Source: Pieris napi
Lineage: Eukaryota; Arthropoda; Insecta; Lepidoptera; Pieridae
NCBI RefSeq assembly: GCF_905475465.1
Contig: NC_062253.1
Location: 186,001-250,000 of the forward strand
Direction: 5' to 3'
DNA: 64,000 bases
The position numbers were made by a program, and so were the translations under genes. The notes under the pieces were generated by a model. That model ran no database searches and was not told the DNA's origin. It was given only the letters and a program-made list of their open reading frames with translations. Below are positions 43,937-57,741 of this stretch, piece by piece (position 1 is the stretch's first letter; each line of letters begins with the position of its first letter).

Positions 43937-43955
43937 ACGTATATATATACGTTTG
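43894..43955. repeat. (AT)n microsatellite with self-complementary flanks
   Basis: About 24 AT dinucleotides followed by GTATATAACG, with TACGTTATATA on the left. The left and right flanks can pair, giving a long AT hairpin. Confidence 0.8.
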
Positions 43956-45390
43956 TATTCAATTATAAAACTCTTACAAATATATAAAACTCTTAAAGTT
44001 AACGAGAAGGTCGGCAAGAAACTCAGTAGTAGCACAATTTTTTTTATCAAAAGTATTTTTATACTGCTATAAATAATTATATATTGTTTGTTCAGATTGT
44101 ATTGCAGACATTAATTCAATAGATTTATAGTAAAATGTCTAATTTTTATACGAAAATTAAGTGTTCGAAGCTTTAAGCGCGTTGAAATCTAATGTCCCCA
44201 ATTATGAATTCTTAGATTCGTTTTTTAATAGTATCGAAAAAGTAATAATGTTTTTATTATTACATCATTAAAATATATAAAACGTTAAATAAATAAAAAA
44301 CTTTGTCGCAAAACTATGAATGCGAATGCTTTCTACTAATGCACACATTATACTTATAATATACACACATATGACTTGTATAAAAGTAATAATAAATTAG
44401 TGGGACAAGGGTCTACCTTTTTACCTTAGTTAGTTAGCCTATAGTAGGGTTAACTTATTGGAGAAACCTAGGGCTGTTCCCAACTAACCCCTTTCGCATC
44501 AGCTATGCTACATTTTCCTGCCTTAAAAGTACCTGTGAAGGTTCAGAATAAGATGAATTACGCCATAAAACCACAATTAATACTAAACAAGTAATGTTAT
44601 CAAAACCATCTATTTCCTATTTATTAAATACTAAATTATGTTCTAAAATATCAGTAGCAAAAAGTCATTTCCTCCCTTTGTTGTTTTTCTTATGTTATTA
44701 CGTATTAAATGATTTATCGCATATCTGTCCAAAATGTAACCTTGAGTCTGTGGGATTATTATCAAAAGGAAACGTAAAACATGAATCAAGTTTTGTATTA
44801 TGCAACATTTAAATAATAATTACCTTGACCCTACGTAATGAGTCAATTTGTGATGGGTAAAGCGAATTTAAGGCATTATTATCCGTTTTTTTACGTTTTC
44901 GAAAAGAAAATAATTCAAATATTACAATGTTATAATTAATTCTCGTTTTTTGTAGCAAAAGTCTGGTCACACACGACACAGGGTCGACCAGCGTCCTCAT
45001 TTATTCATTTAAAGATTTTTTTTTTTTATCCAAGGTCCTCTTATTGAATATACACCCCTGTGTATTAAAACACTCAGTGCGGGTGTGTCTTTTAGATATA
45101 AATATATATAATATGTAGTTTTTTTAGTATAATGTTACTCTGATTATATACGTAAATACAAAACTGACTGGTAAAGTGTTTTAAAAATATGTTGCCGCAA
45201 ACACAATTTCACAAATAGTAGCATATAAAAGTATTAATATAAAAAACAATAATTAATATTCTAACTATAATAAATATTAATATTCAAGAGATCACCATAT
45301 GTTATTTAAAAAAAAATAGATTTTTCAATACCGCGTCGAATTATCAATATTCAAAATTAACAATAAGCACAGGCCGAAAAAACGTCGTGG
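43956..45390. other. gene-poor stretch, no supported gene
   Basis: AT-rich. The plus-strand ORF at 44594-44812 has no splice context or recognised family. Confidence 0.35.
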
Positions 45391-45396
45391 GTGGAT

Positions 45397-45428
45397 ATTA
45401 ATGATAAAATAAATCATTAATGACGTCA
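45397..45428. promoter_or_regulatory. homeodomain-type palindrome abutting a CRE
   Basis: ATTAATGAT (45397-45405) and ATCATTAAT (45413-45421) are perfect 9-bp inverted arms separated by 7 bases. The second arm overlaps TGACGTCA (45421-45428), a consensus CREB/ATF site. The cluster is in otherwise featureless DNA and may mark an enhancer. Confidence 0.35.
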
Positions 45429-45429
45429 T

Positions 45430-48400
45430 AAGGAGCTGGTGATGCGGTCGTGGCCCACGCAACGCCTGCGCTGACACCTTGCCACATAAAACCTCATTCT
45501 TATGTTTTTACATTCGAGTAATATTTTTTTCAATTATTCTAAGGGGTAAAAAGAGAAACATAGTACTCAAAAAGAACTAAATTTTGGTTCTCATTATTTA
45601 AATAAAACTATACTTATTAAATTATTGGAGGAGACTCTCGCCGACCACCATTAGTGGAAAGCTTAAACAAGTCACCTTTTAATATTATTTTGTTGCCAGG
45701 TTCTCTACCGTCTCATGCCGCCAATATTTCATGGTTTTTATTTTTGCTCTCAAACATCACACGTGTTAAAATGAGGACCATTAGATACTTTATCAAATAT
45801 GTTATAGAAAGGATATACACGTGTGAAAATGACATGAGAACTTAAATAGGCGCAGCGCTAACCAGATCCATGCAACTTCCTCACAATCGTGTAGCTCGCA
45901 ATATTGTAGCACACAATTTACGAGGGGACTCTTGCTATTAAAGAAGTCCGAATAAACACTAATACATAATTGTGTAGTAATAAAGAAAACAATAATATTA
46001 ACAAATAATTAACACAGCAAGGTTGCTGAAACGACTCGGCAAAAGGTATCTATGGAGCTGCTGAAAATGTCCACCGAGTTTCATCACAGTTTTATTGTAA
46101 ATCCGACACAATGTGTTACCAGGACCATTAAATGAAGAGCACGAATTTGCTATCTTCAAGGTTAAATATATGTCTAGTGTAGACCGAACCAAACAACACA
46201 ACAATTTAGTAGTTAACGAGCGCAGAACGCAATATTTGGCCCTCCGAGCTTAACATGTCACCTACATAGCAATAGAACAAGTCGTGACAAAAATTGAACA
46301 CTTACTGCAATAGGACAAAGAATTTAAAAGCTTTATCCGTCCGTAAAAAGAGTTTCTCTATTATGTTTTCATAGTAAGAAATAGTTATAATATATTATAT
46401 ATTTAAATTTTAATGCAAAAGACGCCAAGAGTTTTAAATTTAATAATAGGACTCCTACATAGTAGCCTAACAGACACGCGATCAGGCAGATCTGTGGCTA
46501 AAGCTAGGCATCAGTTCAGAGTCAAATCTCCCCTTTCCTAGTTTCACGAATTTTATTATAATTATTGACTTGAGCTAAAGTCTGCATTAACAAATATAAC
46601 CTAGATTTATCCTAGTTTTGAAGGTTATTAACAAAACCACTTAGCCCATGTCATTTTATGTTTGGGAGGATGAAACTCAAAATCTAATAGACCGATTTAA
46701 GAAGAGAATACTCCTCTCTTAAATACCCTCATAGCCACTATTGATGAGTTTCAATGGTCTGCGAAGACTGTCCTTTTTGGGACTCCCTATGCTATAAAAA
46801 AACCCTTTTACCATTGGAATGTTATCGCGAAGTAACATAGACTATATTTATTTCCAACATAATTTACACACTTATAACAATCAAAAGTGATATCTTAATT
46901 TGTTAATGACAATTATTTTTATCTCCAAAGTGTGCCGAGCCAAATCAGGCAGGTGGTATGTAGTTTATCTTTCGAAATACGGCCTTCGGTACCTTGTTAC
47001 AGGTGCTTAGCTTATCTCAGATATGTCAATATGTGCAATTATAAATCTGTTTCAATACAGTATATGTAGGCGTGAAGAACTAGTCAACATTTATTTTGAT
47101 TGTATTTGAAATGCGCAAGGGTAAAAAATTCGCAATACAGCGGAAGTACTGCCATCAGGGTAATCGTTACAGGGACCAAACTTTTTAAATTTTGTAATAA
47201 TTTTGTTTACAGCTCAGCAATTATACGTATTTTTTAATTATTAATTGCCTTATTTAATTTCATTGCTCGTATTGATATCAAAATTCAGTTTATAAAGTTT
47301 GTCAACCTTGTTAGAAACTAAACTTGTTTTTACGTATTTCATTAATTTCTAATTACTTAAATTGTAAAAGCGTTTAATATGTAAAAAATGAAATTTAAAT
47401 CTTATATATTCATAAAGGTACCTTAATTTATTTTAAAAGTTCTAAAACAACATCCTTAACAAATACAAGAAAATATGACGGTACATATAACATATCAATT
47501 AAATTAGAACATAACAATTTCAAAATAGGAAAAAACTTAAACCTCCTTAAGTAATACACATAATTACTGTAAGTAGGAAAATTGTTGTGAAATATATTAA
47601 TGTAAGTAATTCAGGTGTAAGAGAGATATAATATAGAGCCTATTCACACTATTATTTATTAGGTTAGCATGCCGTAGGTAGAAGACTTTTAGTTCTAGTA
47701 ACTCTAGGAATACCAAGAATGAAAATTTTGTAAGATGTCAGTAAATACAGTAACTCAGCAACTCTTTTATTGCCATATTGTTTGTTACAAGTACACCATG
47801 CTCCACATGATATCTTGAAGCAATTAATCATAATAATTTTCATCAGCTCAGGAGAATTTTGGTAACAAATTAACAAAACCAATATGCGTGTAATGCTTCG
47901 ATTTTGCAACTCGTAAACAGTACATCTTGATGTCAACTACGTGCCAGTACAGTTTCTTTTGTAAAACCTCTCCTTGGCCGAAATGTCAACACGATCTCAC
48001 TCATTTAAATTAGCTTCAACTATTAATTATATTCAAACAATGGAAACTTGTGTTTTTAAAGCGAAACAAATTGCTTTGCGTCTATAATCATGTTAATATA
48101 ATATCATTTAAAATTATATATTATACAATATTCGAGATACAGTATTCATACATCCAACCACTACAACACAGGTCACGACCAATACATAGACTACAATTAT
48201 AAATATATATATGTTGGGACGTGTTGCCTTTTTTTTTTGTACCCACAAGTGTCATTCTGATTATTCACCGGCTATACGCTGTGTTGTTTTAATGAACCTT
48301 TTAATCATAATAACGAATTAAAAACATCCATTTATTGAGTTTAAGTCAACTGAATTGAAGCGTTACTTTGTTTTGCCCTATGTTATACAGTAGGTATATA

Positions 48401-49360
48401 TGTGAAGTACATAGGTGTAGGTAGAGCATGCCTCAATCTTAATTATGTAGTTATTTGCACATATAAGGATCTGAATATGGATATAGATTGCAAGACTAGA
48501 TCAAGATTCTTGCCACTGCAAGTATTGCTTAACATCGCTGATCATTCGTACTGACACGCTGTATGAATGTGGTTTAAATCTCGTGGGACATGGAGTTTCG
48601 AACCAAGAACCACATAACGCCATGTTAATCGTGATGTCACGGAGGAGTAAAGTCCATTTAACTATAGTTTTCAATTGTTTTCTCGCTTGCTAACGATATA
48701 TTTTCCTAATACGAAAATATAAATAGATTTTTACACATGTACGTAATGAGGAAAACTGCGCAGTTAGTCATAAATTTTACATACAGATATTACGTCTTTT
48801 TATAGAGATTTCATAGAGTAGGCAATATTTAAGGCAACGTAATCAAAGAACAGTACTTGTTCTTATACAAATAAACACGTTAAACTTTGGTCTTAACATT
48901 ATTTATTATTTGAATATTACTGGAAATTCAAGAGTCACTCTTAAAAGGCCCGGTCCTTTAGCAGGCTTACGTGGGACAGGTCCAACACGCAGAGACTCAA
49001 ATCATTTATTACGCTTTTAAACACCATATTTGTCGTGCGGCGTATGTGTGAGTGCAACAAAGAGTGCAGGACTTCGTTACGTTATGATACAATCTAATCT
49101 AACACTTGAACAATCAAGTCAAACATTTTAACATCTAAGAGAAAGAAATTGATGGTTACCCGGATGGGTAATTTCGATGACACTAACCCCGTTAGGTTGA
49201 TTCCTAATCTGAATATCCTTGAGGATGCTGGAATACCATCATAAGAGTTAGAAACCACGGGGATCTAAGATTTAGAAAGTTTAATGGTTTTAAAGGCTAA
49301 AGGTTCTATTGTAAATCTATTCCAAGACATGTTCTGCATCTTTATCTACATTTACTATGG
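45430..49360. other. gene-poor stretch, one repeat fragment
   Basis: No supported exon. A piece of family D lies at 47095-47225 ('TTCGCAATACAGCGG' then 'ACAGGGACCAAACTTTTTAA'). The minus ORF at 47664-47936 has no homology I recognise. Confidence 0.35.
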
Positions 49361-49364
49361 AGTG

Positions 49365-49520
49365 ATCAGAGGAGTTGTTCGGATTAATTTCTGCAGCTGA
49401 ATTTCATCTTCGGGCAAGGCCGTATACGAACTTCCACCGGTATTACCTCGATTTTGCCGCGCACCGACACTATGTGGAATCCACTGAAGTATTTCTGAAT
49501 TACTTAGGGTCCTTCAAGAA
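49365..49520 (-). repeat. dispersed repeat, family B, 3' part
   Basis: Read on the minus strand, 'CAGTGGATTCCACATAGTG' to 'GATGAAATTCAGCTGCAG' and 'CCGAACAACTCCTCTGATCA' matches 55.05-55.2 kb. Confidence 0.6.
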
Positions 49521-51640
49521 AAGAGACGTTACACAAGATGTTAATAGAAATCTATGTTATCTTCAATATTATCACGTGGTTATTGTTTATATTTAATATT
49601 TTTCAAGATACGAGGGTCTTGAAGTTTTGTGTAATTGAAATTTTAGAATGCAACCCGTACAAGTGCAGTGTTCTCACAGGTGCAAATTTGTCCCGGCTAT
49701 GACGTCACTCCTGCCCACTTCAGCACGAAATGCAAATCGCGTCCTTTATCAATGTGTGCCGTTATAACAATAATGGAACACATAAATACTGTTATCACAC
49801 GATTTGTGCGTAAATTATTGCTAATAAAATGTTTTATTTCGTTTCCAAGTTATGTCGAAACCCGAGACAAGTTGAGAATAAATATTATATGTATATCATC
49901 ATATACATTAAAGGTACTGTGTGTGGTACGGTGTTGCATACATTTTATGATTCATATCAAAGTTGTAGGGAAAAGAAAACATCATTATTTTTGGTTGTGA
50001 GGTAAATCTATATCCGCGTAGTAGATGTTCGAATGCATGACAGGTTTAAAAACTAAGCTCTATGTATAGCTTAGTTTAACTATTATCTGTGGAATGTATT
50101 TCTAAGTGAACGTAGTATAAAAAAATAAAAAACCAGCTAAAATATTATCCTGAATTCATAATTGCAATTGGTTATAAAAGTTATAAAAGTGAATAGTTAC
50201 TTCCAATGCAATTTCAATGTAGTTCTCGTAGGTCCATATTTCAAGATAAAGATCATCTGAGACCACATTTGGGAACAGATTGCTACTCAATTAGCTACTT
50301 TATTCTAGTTTGTGTTTTAAGCATCGATCCGTTGAAACTATGTAGTTTCTAAGTAACATATTTTGATTAATTACCAATAAGGGTATGCTTTATTCTGAGG
50401 TGGCAATTAGCAATCCATTGCGTTTTTAATATCAATAAAACTTTCAACTTTATTACACGCTATGTGATTAATCAGATTAAATAAATAATAACATTTCCAT
50501 TATATAATCTGTATTTATTTAAAATAAAAAAATAAAAACTCTTTGCATTAGGATTCAGAAATATTGATCGTTTAAACCAGTTATTTTCATTGAAATAAAT
50601 ATTACTATGAAACTACGCAAAATGAAATGGAAGAATGTCTATTGTCACAAGCTGAAATTACTTACTACTCTCTAATCTTAAGATTATTTTCATTAAATCG
50701 TACTTTAGTCCTATAACCTAAACAACATTATATTTTGTTTCCATATTTTTCATTTCATATCTGTAGCGCTGATGTCGCATTTTGAGCGCGGTACAAAAAC
50801 TCAATATTGCAGTTGGTATTGCAATCGATATTGGGAGTTTTAGGATACTGGTATAATTCTCCGAGCAGCGTAAAAAGCGTGTCTTGGACTTTCTTTTCAG
50901 GTTGTCCACTGAGCACCCGAAATTAATCATAACAACTTAGTCTCTCTCTTCAGTTGGTAGCTCATATCTGAGCGTCGTGGTCAGCAAGGAACATCTAGAG
51001 CGGACAATCCGTTGCTATCGGATTCAGTCCAGCGCCTATCTTATAACAGTATATAGCTTTGAGGACGATGAGTCTTGCCCTTGATCGGTGGTGGTTGGTG
51101 AACGACCACGTGATTGCGTTCTGTGGAACCACGATCAGTATCTCCAAATTCTTATCGCCTTTGGGCATATGTATAGTCGCATAGTCGCTTGGTTTTATAT
51201 TTGAATCACTGAAAGGTTTAGAAAGTGCTATCCAGCTTAATTTCCCTTACATTGGGACGCTTTGTAACAGTATTTACGTTGGAGTGACGCCAATATGATC
51301 CTTCTGATTGCATCAATGAATAATTACTAATTGTCTTTTGATAATTAGCTTTGTATGTAAATGTATAGATTCAAAGATAAGAATACGGATTCATATGTTA
51401 GATTTTATTATAACTTTATGAAGGCGAATTGAATGTTTTGTTTAGAAGAATAAAATTGATATACTTAATTTCAGGCATATATAATTAAATTATTATGTAG
51501 TCAACTCAAAATGTCCTGGATTCGATTTACGACGATGAAAATATTAAACATGTGGTAATAATAATAGCCTTTTATTTCAGATACTTTTACACTATAAGAT
51601 ATTTATATTTTATCTCATTATTTTAGGTATCTGTGTGCTC
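49521..51640. other. gene-poor stretch, possible old repeat at 50.97-51.20 kb
   Basis: No supported gene. The segment from 'CAGCAAGGAACATCTAGAGC' to 'TGGGCATATGTATAGTCG' looks like a retroelement fragment, but no second copy is present in this window to confirm it. Confidence 0.3.
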
Positions 51641-51654
51641 CATTTTTGGTAAAG

Positions 51655-51790
51655 GCCTCCTCCAAATCCCATCATTCCTGTGCACCGTGCCACTCTCTGC
51701 CATGTATCATCTACTGTTTCCTTAATCTGGTTTATCCACCTTTTTAATTGTCTTCCTCTTTTTGGGTACCAGTTTAGTACTTTCTTACGC
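51655..51790 (-). pseudogene. RTE-type retrotransposon C-terminal fragment
   Basis: On the minus strand, fragments such as KRKTIKKVDKPD and YMAESGTVHRNDGIWRRPLPK resemble the end of RTE reverse transcriptases (basic R-K-R block, aromatic residue, then WRRPL). Stops interrupt it. 'GTAAAGGCCTCCTCCA' recurs at 62.33 kb. Confidence 0.5.
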
Positions 51791-52694
51791 GACTAATATG
51801 TATTTGAACCTGGTCCTGCCTACTCTTGAAGAGTTGTTCAGTATAGCTAAATATAATTATGAACACGTTATATGAGTAAGCTTTTGCCTTAACATTTTAG
51901 GTCAACCGCAAAGGCCCTAGAGGTCTAAAAATCCGCAGGTGACATGACATGAGACCGTGCGTGCATTGACCTTGAACCAACGGTCACGAAGAACTGACAC
52001 CAAGGTCAAAGCGATATGGGCGTTATTCTGTTTACTATTAGACCAACTAAAGTCAAAGGCTTCTTTTTATTTAACAAACAAAAAAGTGTGTGACTACAAA
52101 AAGATCTCAAGATTCGCACCAAATGCTTTAAGGGATATCTTAAATAGTTGTAGATTAAGCCGTTAAACAATTGAATAACAGCTTAATTAAAACTTAATTA
52201 CAGCTAGTACTTACATGAACAGAGTATGAATATTCCACATACGTTGGTAATTGTATATACAGTAGCCTTGCTCTAGCATATTTATCTTTAAATGGTCGCG
52301 CGTCGTGGTTTCCTTTAATAGATATCTTGAGTGACTATTGTTAAATGTATGTAACAAAGCCTTTGTATTTTTTATCACACTTTTTCATTACCAATAAGCA
52401 ATGTGGTCTCAATTCGATTCCAAAAGCTTCAGAAAGTAAAATATTACAAGTAAAATGAGGGGAAACATGTCTAATACCATTTTTGATTTAATTTTATTAC
52501 ATTTCAACAAAGCAACACGTTTTCTACGTATTGGAATATATGTACATATATATACATATATATTCGTTAAACTGGTTTTGTCTACAGAATGTTAAAAATA
52601 TACATAATGGATATTGGAAAATGTCAGGCTTACAAGACACTCATTAAAAATTACTCTTTGTTTCCTGTATTCCCTTTGGAGTACAGACTCTTAG

Positions 52695-52862
52695 GCCTGG
52701 AGTTCAAGTGCACAGGAGCTAATTAAAGATTTAAGTTGGCGCCTGGTTCTTCCGGTGACCCCAGAGCTAGTGCTTTCCTCGCTAAACGAATAAGTTTTGC
52801 AATACACCGGAGAAATCTTACCAAACCTTTTAAATTTGTTTTAATTTTCTATTTTTAAATAT
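52695..52862 (+). repeat. dispersed repeat, family D
   Basis: 'GCTAATTAAAGATTTAAGTT' with 'GGCGCCTGG' and 'TTTTGCAATACACCGG', the second complete copy of the family seen at 27.76 kb. Confidence 0.6.
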
Positions 52863-53609
52863 TTATTTGTTATTATTATAGGTTAAGAATATTTAATGTT
52901 TTATATTTATTTATTCTCTACCACATACATTATCAATGCATAAGAACTAAATGTTTGACTGTGTTTTAACTTTGAAAACATAAACACTATGTCGGTGACT
53001 CAGTCAATGGGTTTAACCTGGAGGACCTACGTAACCAAAATTCTCCGCAAAACAAAATTTGTTTTAGTTTGATCATCACGTGCTTGATACTAACGTGATT
53101 GGTAAAATTGAGACAGACAGGCTATCAGTGTCTTCCTATGGCTTCATCATTTTTATACACTAATTAAATTGAAGAATATTTTTCGGCGACTGATCTTGTT
53201 GAATAATTGAATTATGAGAGCAGCAATCCTACAGTTTAAATGACAAACTGGTTGCTATTTAGAGCAAGTGAGCGAAGCAAGGTCGCGCCTTTTACTTTTT
53301 GTTGGGAGTCAGGTGGAATGTTTATAAAAAAATGCGGAATCCCTTTTTTTAATAAAGAATTAAATTCGAATTAAAATTCTATAACTTCAGTATCGAGTAT
53401 TAATTGTTTCCGAAGCAAAAACAATACGAATTTCAATTAGGTATTATATTTATTTTCTCATATATTTTTATGATAAAAGTTTTACTATAGATACATATAA
53501 GATGTCGTTAGTCAGGGTTATCCAGATCACTTTTTAAATTTTATTCGTTTATTGTTTTCTTAGGGACTCTACACTCAACAAATACGTAAATAAAAATAAA
53601 AAGGAATTA

Positions 53610-53795
53610 TTTTGATGATCAGTTTTCTGTGCCTGACACACGGCGTTGCCGTTTTAGATGTTAGGCATGCCTGTTTCCTTCACCATAGCATTACAGCGAA
53701 TGTAAGTTACAGAGTACACACACAGAAGTACGAAAAAAAGTACGAAAGTACTAAGGAATGAGAGTCACTCGGCAAATACTGCTACATTTGCTTGA
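53610..53795 (-). repeat. tRNA-derived SINE copy 6, degraded
   Basis: 'GCCTGACACACGGCG', 'TTTCCTTCACCATAGC' and 'TGAGAGTCACTCGGCAAATA' line up with the reverse of the SINE. A small AAGTACGAAA duplication lies inside. Confidence 0.65.
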
Positions 53796-54999
53796 AGTTG
53801 GTAAATAATATAAAATTAATTTGTATGTATTAATAATAATTAACTATATTTGTCACTGTTACGAGTAATTAAAAATAAAATATTTGGTATTCAATAATGA
53901 AAAATAGTAATTTACAATATCTCAACCTTTAAAACCGCTTACATTGTGCTGAATCAGGTTTCGTCAATCGTGGTTCAGAATATTTACCAATTTTCAAGGA
54001 AATATGTCTTATTGAAGTTTAAATTTGTTTAAATAAATACGTGTATTTAAGGGAATTCAATTTAAGTTCGAATAGTATTTAAGACAAATCGCCTTTTTTG
54101 TATCTTTTCTTATATTATTTTATAATGAAATTTTGATTGTCATTTTCTGTTTCAAATAAATGCATTTATTTGTATTTTATAACAAGTTACTGTTTCAATA
54201 AGCTATGACATCCTAATATTCAAATATTAGTAAAAACTAGTTCAGGATTTTTACAATAAATGCTCTACAATATAAGTTGGTCACCTCTGCCTTATCAGCC
54301 AGGAAGCGTTGCAAAGGACACTGCGAACCGGTCGCCGCGTTACATAAACCCACGTTCTGATTGGCCAATTCCTTACTATATTATTCCTTTTCTTATTTTA
54401 TCGCCACAATTATTAAATATATTTTGTTATTTAATATATTAGGTCGGGCTTTTGTCGGCTAGCTCGTTACAGCCAAGAGGAATATCAGATTGATATTTCT
54501 TTGAAATCCAACAAACGGTAGTAGTGGAGTTATCGCCTAAAGGCGTTTAAAGGCAAATCGTGCTAAAAAGAAGCTAAGAGAAGTGTAAATTTTTTTTTTA
54601 AATCTTTCATCCATAAGATGTGATTTTTTCACACGTTGATCACGATTTTGAATCTTTTTGTCAAAGGTTGCAAAATTTCACGTATTTCGAGTAAGTATTC
54701 AACGTATACTTACCATTTCACGTATACTTTAAGTATGAAAATAGCTTAATAATAGACATTATTGAGATGTCATATTAGTAAAAAATAGTCGAAACAAATC
54801 CAAGGATAATGTATTCGAAAACCCATAATCACCGTGAATTCGCCATTCGTTATTGTAAATGATATTTAATTAGTTCGTTAGAAGTGACAGGATTGCCTTG
54901 ACCACGGCTTGTTTTATAGAATAACAAGTCTTATATTTGTCATTAGATTCTCACTTGTATTATGTAGAATTTTTCTTTAATATAAATATGTTCACTGAT
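53796..54999. other. gene-poor stretch, nothing recognised
   Basis: AT-rich with short ORFs only. I see no repeat family member or exon with convincing splice sites. Confidence 0.35.
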
Positions 55000-55330
55000 T
55001 GCCCATGGACTCACATTGCGAGTAGGCTCGCAAGTGCGTTATCGACTTTCAGTGGGCAGCTGGTTCCAAATAGTGGTGGTGCTCGTTATAAACTGCCTCA
55101 AAAAACACTCAGTTGTGGATGTCGAGGGGGTGGGATTTCGTATTCTGCCTCCACGTCTGATGATGAAACTCAACTGCAGGTCTGAACAACTCCTCAGAAC
55201 ACTCTTCACAGTAATGTGATAGACGATGCAGAGAGACTCCACATTTTTACGCAACGTCGGTGTGTGACCGTGTGTCTGGTGTCTGGTCGTCGACGATTCG
55301 AACCGCTCTTCGTTGAATACGGCCAAGTGG
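55000..55330 (+). repeat. dispersed repeat, family B, longest copy
   Basis: Covers the region from 'GCCCATGGACTC' through 'GCAAGTGCGTTATCGAC', 'GGGCAGCTGGTTCCAAATAG', 'GATGATGAAACTCAACTGCA' and 'GAACAACTCCTCAGAACACT'. It links the 5' fragments elsewhere with the 3' fragment at 49.4 kb, so they are one family. Confidence 0.7.
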
Positions 55331-55754
55331 AAGGAGCTGGTACTGGGGAGCTCCCAATATGATTTTAATAAAAAAATTAGGAGATATTATAATTTAAAAA
55401 TAACTTTTTCTTTTGGCTTGGTGGATCTCAGGCAGCAGGTGATTGTGGCCCAGCAAACAAATTTACAGAAAGGGCTCTTACTGACCTTAACACAAGGTAA
55501 TCGGTCATCTTACCTTGTAAGTCCATTTTGAGTCATCCGCCATTTTCGTTTCCGTGGGCCGAGCAATGACAACCGCATGAAATGACGCGGCCATTGAGAA
55601 ATTTAACTGTACGCAAAAATGGCGTGGCATCAAAAACAATATAAAATATTTTTTATTATTAAAAAAAGGGAATTTAAACTAAGCCAAGATTTCAAATAAT
55701 ATACTTCTATATACAGAACAAAAGTAAATAACCTTCTACAAAAATTCAAGAAAG

Positions 55755-55885
55755 TAAAATGGAAAGTAGATGTATTAGGCAAAAGGAAGAGGGGACGTCA
55801 AGTGGTCTCCCGAAGAGATGGAGCAGGCTGGCCAGGATAGAGCAGAATGGGCTAAAGTATCGGAGGCCTATGTCAGAAGACCTGA
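55755..55885 (+). pseudogene. RTE-type retrotransposon C-terminal fragment
   Basis: GKRKRGRQVVSRRDG followed in the next frame by EEMEQAGQDRAEWAKVSEAYV matches the usual end of RTE reverse transcriptases (RGRQ...R..M...A.DR..W....EAYV). A frameshift separates the halves. Confidence 0.65.
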
Positions 55886-56369
55886 TCATAAAACTGTTTT
55901 TCTTACCACTTATTTATTATTTTGTTTGTCAATAACAGTCCGAGAATACAAGCTTTATTTATTCAACACATTTTCTATATACAATTTTTGGGAATATATT
56001 TTTTATACAATAAAATATTTCGTTAAAAAAATGGTGATATCCTTATTTAAAACATAAGAACACTACAAGATTATTGGAATAATAACTTAGAATCTGGTTT
56101 TCTGTTAACATTTTTAATTAATTACCAAAATAGAATTTGATAAATCAGGTCGAAGCAGGTTTGATAAATGATTAATTGGTGATTATAAAAAGTCTATTCT
56201 ATTCAATGTCACACTTCCGCATCTCCTTTAAAGCATATGTCTGTTTAGGCAAGTCGAGATCAGCCTTCTGATCTTCATCTTTACCATCGCCGTAATTAAA
56301 TGACACATACAAAATGCTCAGATGGAGGGGAGGTACAACCAACGAACTTACAATAAATAAATAAATCAA

Positions 56370-56656
56370 TCAATGGCGCTACAACCTCTTTAGGTCTTGG
56401 CGTCAGATTTCTGAATCTGTTTCATGATTTTTTAAATCTAATAGGCAAGTAGATGACCAGCCTCCAGTGCCTGACACACGCCGTCGACTTTTTGGTCTAA
56501 TACATGTCGGTTTCCTCACGATGTTTTCCTTCACCGTTCGAGCAAATGTTAAATGCACACATAGAAAGAAAGACCATTGGTGCACTGCCGGGGATCGAAC
56601 CTACGACCTCAGGTATGAGAGTCGCACGCTGAAGCCACTAGGCCAACACTGCTCAA
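56370..56656 (-). repeat. tRNA-derived SINE copy 7, near full length
   Basis: From 'AATGGCGCTACAACCTCTTT' to 'CCACTAGGCCAACACTGCT'. The complement of GGGATCGAACCTACGACCTC carries the box B. It is the closest match to the 25.8-kb copy. Confidence 0.8.
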
Positions 56657-57059
56657 ACTAACAACTAACTTACAACCTATATAAAATAATCTATAACATA
56701 TTTATGATATATATAAATAATATATAAAATAAACAAAATGTTTATTTTTAATATGACAAGGCTTTTATGAATTAAAATGCACCGAAGTACCAGGAAAGCA
56801 GAAATGAGTAAGGTCAGCGCCTTGCTTCAACCCACAGCTGCCTACAACACATCGCTTAAGGAAACAACTATTTTAAATACTTGTGTAATGTGTGAATTTC
56901 AAAGTGTCAGCGTGACCTTCGCGATGATACAATATTATTGTATTACATAAGCATTACGCCAACATCGAAGCAACCAACAACATATTATTGTAGCGACTCA
57001 GTGGTTAGACAGGTTGAGGATCCTGCCTTTCCGAGAACCTTCCTTCTTAGTTCGACTTC

Positions 57060-57165
57060 CTTTAAGAGCGAACCAATTCTTAAAAGGCCGGCAACGCATT
57101 CGCGAGCCTTCTAGAATTGTGAGTGACCATGGGCTTATTACTTAACATCGGCTGAGCCCTCTATT
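57060..57165 (-). repeat. dispersed repeat, family B, minus orientation
   Basis: 'AATTCTTAAAAGGCCGGCAA' and 'CGCATTCGCGAGCCTTCTAG' are the reverse of the family B start. Confidence 0.65.
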
Positions 57166-57741
57166 CTGTATAAAAAAAAACACAAACAGATGGATTAAAA
57201 AGTCAGGAGCGTTTCAAAACCCAAATCTATGAATCTAATAAATAGAAAATTAAATTGTAATTTCCAATTATTTGGGGAGTTACCTTGACCGGGAAACGAA
57301 CTCTGCCGTATTAATCAAAATATAAAAATATCTGAACATAAAGCAAAAAAAGTCGGAACACGAAAATTTTAAGTAGTTATGAACTAATGATGATATTAAT
57401 GAAATGTGTATTTGTTAATGATACCCTAAATCCCTCGTAATCAAAAAAAAAAATTACACAAGACTTCATATTAAGGAAATCTTGCGCAAAATACTTGTCC
57501 AGATATTTATTATTGCGTGTGATGGCAATTTGGTCAGTGCTTACGAAATCAAGCTTTTACACGAATATATGAGCTTAAAGCCTAATCATTTTTGATCGTT
57601 ACTAAGTCTAAATTGGTTTAATGATATTTTAACTGAGAATGCTGAGTTACATAACGTGTTACGAATCTAATTCCTTCGTCAATCAACCATGATATTACAA
57701 ATATTTGAATTATATGACAAACATGAATTTTATATGATTAC

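Noticed and set aside
47664..47936. Minus-strand ORF of 90 codons resembling a receptor fragment
   Set aside because: Cys and hydrophobic content suggested a chemoreceptor end, but no conserved motif or exon border supports it.
49668..50000. Plus-strand ORF of 110 codons
   Set aside because: No recognised domain, no splice or promoter context; length is within chance expectation for a window this large.
55016..55326. Overlapping ORFs on both strands
   Set aside because: All lie inside a family B repeat.
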